DNA of 9,695 nucleotides. Origin: JAFDWI01 sp040255345 (GTDB lineage: Bacteria > Actinomycetota > Acidimicrobiia > Acidimicrobiales > Iamiaceae). A program made the position numbers and the translations under genes. This document shows, piece by piece, positions 7,901 through 9,695 of the stretch; position 1 is the first letter of the stretch, and every line of letters begins with the position of its first letter. The notes beneath the pieces are model-generated. The model did no database searches. It worked only from the letters and a program-made list of their open reading frames with translations, and had not been told where the DNA came from. The DNA is taken from assembly GCA_040255345.1 (NCBI GenBank), contig JBDZUV010000117.1, positions 1 to 9,695 on the forward strand. Reading direction: 5' to 3'.

Positions 7901-8761
7901 CTGCTGCGCCGCGGTCGGGTTGGTGATGGCCCCGAGCGCCTCCTGGATCACCCGCGCCCCGTGATCGAGGGCGAACAGCACCCCGGCGGCAAAACGCTGC
8001 CCATCGGCGATGAACGAGTCGCCGACGCGCACGGGTACGAACTGGCACTCCGGACACGTGCCGACGTCACGATCGCCGTTCGCGTTCGCCACCGAGTCGT
8101 CGGCCTCCCCGCTGCCGTGGCCGTAGTCGACGGTGTCGAACGCATCGTTGTCGCCGTAGAGGAAGTCCCAACCGGAGATGTCGTCGACGTAGCCGTTGTG
8201 GTCGTCGTCGATGCCGTTGCTGAAGGCCGGGTCGAGAATGAGGTCCTCGGGGTCGGCCAGCCCGTTGCCGTTGCGGTCTCCGACCGCGCCGAAATCATCG
8301 ATGTCGAACCTGCCGTCGCCGTTGCAGTCGCCGTCGGGACGGGACGACGCACACGGTGGCCGCGCCTCACCGAGGTTGATGTGGGCCTTGTCGGCGAGGT
8401 CGGCCATGTAGTCCGCGTTGCGCCAGCGGATTCCCGAATCGAGGATGGCGATGAGCACGTTCGGATTTCCCTGGGTGACCCCCCAGGCGAGGTCGACCGC
8501 GACCCCCTTCTGGCCACAGAGGTCGTGCGGCGACGCGGCGAGGGCCGGGTCGCGCCACGACGTGCGTCGATAGTCGTTTCGATCGAACTCACCGGGGAGA
8601 GACGCCGGTTCGTCTGCGGGCCCGTAGCGCCAGTCGGAGCAGTCCAACGGGTGGGGCGCGGCCGCGTCGGCCGAACCGCCCGGCTGCGAGGCCACCACCG
8701 ACGCGACGCCGAGGACGAGCGCGCACAACCCGATGCAGCGTTTGCGGATCGTTGGTGACAT
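4925..8761 (-). CDS. Secreted, wall-anchored S8 (subtilisin-like) protein with FG-GAP/VCBS repeats
   Basis: 1278 residues. A signal peptide (RKR, then a hydrophobic stretch 9-24, cleavage probably near ADA at 31-33) precedes a divergent S8 domain. Catalytic residues are Asp108 (VLIAILDSG), His215 (YGHGSGEA) and Ser366 (CSSEATGISAG, aligning with GTSMATPHVAG). The oxyanion Asn position reads Asp305 (VASMADEA). An Asp/Asn-rich insertion (145-210, DGDCNGDGRFDIDD and NGIDDDHNGYVDD) resembles calcium-binding loops. Residues about 470-600 look Ig-like. From 620 to 1145 there are seven DxDGDG-type FG-GAP/VCBS loops plus one degenerate copy, as in integrin-alpha-like propellers. The end has a Thr/Pro linker (1174-1215), LAMTG (1242-1246), a hydrophobic helix and an Arg-rich tail. 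Start at 8761: AGGGGA lies upstream and the signal peptide begins here; the open frame further 5' is not typical protein. Predicted role: extracellular, wall-attached protease or binding protein; substrate unknown. Confidence 0.93.
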   Translation of the reverse strand: MSPTIRKRCIGLCALVLGVASVVASQPGGSADAAAPHPLDCSDWRYGPADEPASLPGEFDRNDYRRTSWRDPALAASPHDLCGQKGVAVDLAWGVTQGNPNVLIAILDSGIRWRNADYMADLADKAHINLGEARPPCASSRPDGDCNGDGRFDIDDFGAVGDRNGNGLADPEDLILDPAFSNGIDDDHNGYVDDISGWDFLYGDNDAFDTVDYGHGSGEADDSVANANGDRDVGTCPECQFVPVRVGDSFIADGQRFAAGVLFALDHGARVIQEALGAITNPTAAQQAIDAAYARGVVTVASMADEASRHPNLSSSLEHTMTVNSVTHLKSGLLQDGAETGYLALNGCTNFGGRTFVSVSSSSCSSEATGISAGIMGLLQSAADDRGITLSANEAMQIVRATADDVDFSTPNSVDPANDFGTPSGNPIADTVRYPSRPGWDGTYGYGRMNAYEIVKAVRDRRIPPEAMIDSPSWFDVEGIAGSVPVTGHVAAPRADSYDYEVQWAPGMQGPEYPAADTWHTAGTGTGLTAAVDGTLAHLDLAEVAATLPDGGHGTPTDAADRNRPDEEKYSVRIRVVVHAHGGESDGLDGEMQKQVFVHDDGDLVAGYPKKIAGAGSSSARFVDLDGDGRNELVVATDDGQIHAFESDGSESAGFPVSGDPSPFWPTGSATGAADGIDTPAGAFVLGAPAVGDLDGDGQAEVVDADVDGGVYVWSSSGHRVATMHSNPAYSRDSSESQDEFNRTQPGFFSAPALGDLDGDGTLEIVAAGMDRHVYAWHADGTPVQGFPVLVVDPDTVASVDPVSHHVTFAPGADAKEGGSLTATPTLSDLDGDGHVDIIIGAQEEYGEAVNIGGDGRDMVTLLQQVSDLGNSRLYAISSKGTDAAPAPAGTANPDAGAYLPGWPVKLPMLQTEALPTIGDGVTMPAVVGHLVGPAGPPQVAAASATGTLMVFDADGTPTYGSTADGAIPAVWAAGLGNVRAGQFGADRNSDDLAATIVAFAGPALGDLSGDGSHDIGVPTLGFSRLVDIQLNDLQLPNDDQVMAYDGTTGTPLPGFPQAVSDMAFFVQPAIGDLDGDGAAEVIAGNGVYTLNAFDATGSSPAGWPKLTGGWTVGTPAIGDWEGDGTMEVAQFRRDGVLQVWHTGSATAPQWPSWNCDAANSGHNQGDCARAVTRPPTTLPGTTLPPTTMPVTTMPVTTVAPTSSSGATTHTTVPASAGPHDVGRNGPGTGDHGSLRGSPGSLAMTGSRTADLAILGAGLLAAGVVIESSRRHRRAAGH
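4928..5038 (-). other. LAxTG cell-wall sorting signal (LAMTG + hydrophobic helix + Arg tail)
   Basis: The last 37 residues read LAMTG, then ADLAILGAGLLAAGVVI, then SSRRHRR. LAxTG is the established recognition motif of class E sortases of high-GC actinobacteria. The protein is therefore expected to be covalently linked to peptidoglycan after cleavage between Thr and Gly. The sortase gene is not in the window. Confidence 0.8.
5169..5198 (-). repeat. Tandem 15-bp repeat encoding TTMPV twice
   Basis: GTCGTGACCGGCATC occurs twice, head to tail and identical. It encodes part of the Thr/Pro wall-spanning linker, where slippage could change linker length in whole pentapeptides. Confidence 0.75.
5387..6892 (-). 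repeat. Array of seven FG-GAP/VCBS calcium-loop repeats
   Basis: Loops of the form DxDGDG are encoded at 6875-6892, 6668-6685, 6479-6496, 6260-6277, 5726-5743 (DLSGDG), 5528-5545 and 5387-5404 (DWEGDG). Most are preceded by AxxGD and followed by E/D-[IV]-[IV] and a strand such as VYxW. A copy lacking the loop (VVGHLVGPAGPPQVAAA, residues 927-943) lies between the fourth and fifth, so the propeller may have eight units, one degenerate. Confidence 0.85.
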
Positions 8762-8807
8762 GGAGTTCCCCTGTGATCGTCTGCGCGCGGCTGTCGATGC
8801 GCCTGAG

Positions 8808-8813
8808 ACTCTA
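8808..8813 (-). promoter_or_regulatory. Possible -10 hexamer TAGAGT of the protease gene
   Basis: Read on the - strand, TAGAGT fits TANNNT and would start transcription near 8801, giving a leader of about 40 nt with the AGGGGA site just before the ATG at 8761. There is no recognisable -35. Other TANNNT hexamers occur further upstream, so the assignment is tentative. Confidence 0.25.
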
Positions 8814-8819
8814 GTTCCA

Positions 8820-8855
8820 TCGACCCATCGACGCCGCGTGTCGGGGGTGGGTCGA
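8820..8855. repeat. Inverted repeat TCGACCCA / TGGGTCGA, 20-nt spacer
   Basis: Perfect 8-bp arms at 8820-8827 and 8848-8855. The spacer holds a nested CGAC (8829-8832) / GTCG (8840-8843) pair. It lies just upstream of the protease -10 candidate, so it could be an operator; if transcription begins further upstream it would be a leader hairpin. Confidence 0.5.
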
Positions 8856-8880
8856 AGGTGATCCGGCGACATGGTCATCC

Positions 8881-8905
8881 GACATAGGTCATATGACCCA
8901 ATGTC
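8881..8905. repeat. Palindromic site centred on GGTCATATGACC
   Basis: A perfect 12-bp palindrome (8887-8898) is flanked by outer arms GACAT (8881-8885) and ATGTC (8901-8905), with a one/two-base asymmetry between. This is the shape of a dimeric regulator's operator. It abuts the next inverted repeat, sharing base 8905. Confidence 0.55.
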
Positions 8906-8933
8906 GTCCAACTTCCCGCCGGCAAGTTGGACG
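8905..8933. repeat. Perfect 10-bp inverted repeat CGTCCAACTT / AAGTTGGACG
   Basis: Arms at 8905-8914 and 8924-8933 are separated by CCCGCCGGC. This is the strongest dyad in the divergent region. No T-run follows on either strand, and both flanking genes point away, so a terminator is unlikely; an operator or other protein-binding site is more plausible. Confidence 0.6.
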
Positions 8934-8960
8934 TAGAGTAGTTGAGCCATTACGCTACGT

Positions 8961-8985
8961 ATTGTCGGGTGGATTCGTCGACAAT
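8961..8985. repeat. Inverted repeat ATTGTCG / CGACAAT, 11-nt spacer
   Basis: Perfect 7-bp arms at 8961-8967 and 8979-8985, about 28 bp upstream of the -10 candidate of the rightward gene, where an activator or a repressor would sit. A smaller TACG/CGTA dyad lies at 8951-8961, touching the left arm. Confidence 0.5.
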
Positions 8986-9012
8986 GATGTGGAGTTTTTG
9001 CCCCCTGCGTGC

Positions 9013-9018
9013 CATAAT
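9013..9018 (+). promoter_or_regulatory. Extended -10 hexamer CATAAT for the rightward surface-protein gene
   Basis: CATAAT is preceded by TG at 9010-9011, close to the extended -10 arrangement, and lies in the most AT-rich stretch of the region. TGGAGT at 8990-8995 is a weak -35 at 17-bp spacing. The implied leader before the ATG at 9134 is about 110 nt. A second candidate, TATATC at 9037-9042, would shorten it. Confidence 0.4.
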
Positions 9019-9066
9019 GGCCGAGCAGGAAGCGGGTATATCGAACCGCACCGGCCGCATGGCCCA

Positions 9067-9109
9067 GTGGTCCAGCGGTGTGTGACCACGAACCGAGCCG
9101 AACCACCGC
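9067..9109 (+). promoter_or_regulatory. 5' leader with two alternative hairpins
   Basis: GTGGTC (9067-9072) pairs with GACCAC (9084-9089). The loop of that hairpin contains GCGGTG (9075-9080), which can pair instead with CACCGC (9104-9109). The two stems overlap, so they exclude each other or form a pseudoknot. The second ends 11 nt before the GGAGAGAGG ribosome-binding site. No known riboswitch class was recognised. Confidence 0.35.
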
Positions 9110-9133
9110 AAAACCCAGTTGGAGAGAGGCATC

Positions 9134-9695
9134 ATGAACATTCGCAAGAGGATCGCCGGCACCTGTCTTGGCACCGGCCTCGTTCTCCTCGTCATTGCCG
9201 GGTCGGGGCTGACCGCAATAGCAGGTTCGGAGACCGTCTACAACGCGGCCCTCAAGCCGGCACACGAAGGGACCGCCTTCGCCGACGCCACACAGGGTTC
9301 GGCCGAGGCATGTGACGTCCCCGGCATGCAGGCCGACAAGTACTACTGGCATTTCGTGCTTCCCGACAACGACCAATCCTTCACCGCAATCGAGGCCACG
9401 TTCGAGAATGCGGGGACGGTGACCGACTTCTTCAGTTTCCCGACGGCCAAGCACGCCTACGTCGCGACCGACACGCCGGACACACTCGTGACCGCCCGGG
9501 CGGTGGTGACACCGGGCGACACCGGAACGGTGATCTTCAACCTGAGCCACGTGTGCGGCGCCACGGCACCGCCGGTGACGACCACCACCGGGGTCACCTC
9601 CACGACCGTGGAATCGGCCAGCACCCTGGCACCGACCACCACTCTGGCTCCCACGACGACCGAAGCCCCCACCACGCTGGCGCCCACCACCACCG
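9134..9695 (+). CDS. Secreted Thr/Pro-rich cell-surface protein (3' partial)
   Basis: The frame runs off the right edge after 187 residues. A signal peptide is clear: RKR at 4-6, a hydrophobic stretch 11-28 and a probable cleavage site after AIA (28-30). The mature domain (31-145) has one cysteine near each end, C60 in EACDVPG and C141 in SHVCGAT, suited to a disulfide that closes a beta-sandwich-like domain. It includes YYWHFVLPDN (70-79) and alternating hydrophobic strands. I do not recognise the family. From 146 on it is a Thr/Pro/Ala linker with repeated TLAPTTT units, like the wall-spanning stalks of actinobacterial surface proteins; a sorting signal probably follows outside the window. 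The ATG at 9134 has GGAGAGAGG at 9121-9129. It diverges from the wall-anchored S8 protein across 372 bp, so the two may be co-regulated. Confidence 0.85.
   Translation, partial: MNIRKRIAGTCLGTGLVLLVIAGSGLTAIAGSETVYNAALKPAHEGTAFADATQGSAEACDVPGMQADKYYWHFVLPDNDQSFTAIEATFENAGTVTDFFSFPTAKHAYVATDTPDTLVTARAVVTPGDTGTVIFNLSHVCGATAPPVTTTTGVTSTTVESASTLAPTTTLAPTTTEAPTTLAPTTT
9623..9694 (+). repeat. TLAPTTT repeats in the surface-protein stalk
   Basis: Residues 164-187 contain TLAPTTT at 164-170 and 181-187 plus an overlapping LAPTTT at 171-176 and EAPTT between. The codons differ between copies, so the repeat is at protein level and probably old. It continues past the window edge. Confidence 0.65.

Noticed and set aside
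8905..8933. The 10-bp inverted repeat as an intrinsic terminator.
   Set aside because: It has no T-run on either strand and no gene ends towards it; both neighbours are transcribed away from it.
9061..9095. Sequence GGCCCAGTGGTCCAGCGG resembles the 5' half of a tRNA (acceptor/D-arm).
   Set aside because: No anticodon arm, no GTTCGAATC-type T-arm and no matching acceptor 3' strand follow; it lies in the leader of a protein gene.
8893..9315. A + strand open frame of 140 codons spanning the intergenic region.
   Set aside because: Its translation has no recognisable features, it lacks a ribosome-binding site, and it overlaps the signal-peptide-encoding gene in another frame.
8762..9550. The protease reading frame stays open for 263 more codons upstream on the - strand, to 9550.
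   Set aside because: The ATG at 8761 has a ribosome-binding site and begins a textbook signal peptide. The extension would cross the divergent promoter region and lie antisense to the signal-peptide-bearing gene at 9134.

Overview
The window looks like chromosomal DNA from a high-GC actinobacterium, most likely a member of the Acidimicrobiia (Ilumatobacter-like). This is inferred from very high GC and GTC/GAC-rich codon use, Thr/Pro linkers of the TTTLAPTTT type on secreted proteins, an LAxTG wall-sorting signal, a Metal_hydrol (PF10118) protein, and a KstR-like operator of the kind known from actinobacterial sterol and lipid genes. No mobile element, CRISPR array, tRNA or rRNA was seen.

Left part (1-2940, + strand): two flavoprotein oxidoreductases. 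The first, cut by the left edge, is a receiver domain fused to a thioredoxin-like linker and a thioredoxin-reductase-type FAD/NAD(P)H module that has lost the redox CxxC. The second, 67 bp downstream, is a CoA-disulfide reductase-type enzyme with its single active-site Cys43 and the conserved C-terminal tyrosine motif.

Middle part (2941-4924): a 163-bp gap holds a strong dyad and a KstR-like operator overlapping a -10 hexamer. It is followed by a short-chain dehydrogenase/reductase (SDR) and, 58 bp on, a PF10118 'metal-dependent hydrolase' whose start looks leaderless and is overlapped by a perfect dyad. These two probably act in lipid or sterol-like metabolism (inference from operator and family).

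Right part (4925-9695): a 1278-residue secreted, wall-anchored protein on the - strand converges on the PF10118 gene with a 14-bp gap. It has a signal peptide, a divergent S8 (subtilase) domain with an Asp-rich insertion, an Ig-like stretch, seven FG-GAP/VCBS calcium loops plus one degenerate copy, a Thr/Pro linker and an LAMTG sorting signal. It diverges across 372 bp from a second secreted Thr/Pro-rich protein that runs off the right edge. The shared intergenic region is unusually rich in inverted repeats: two abut each other, a third lies just upstream of a -10 candidate, and the leader of the second gene can form alternative hairpins. This divergent cell-surface pair and its control region are the least explained part of the window.
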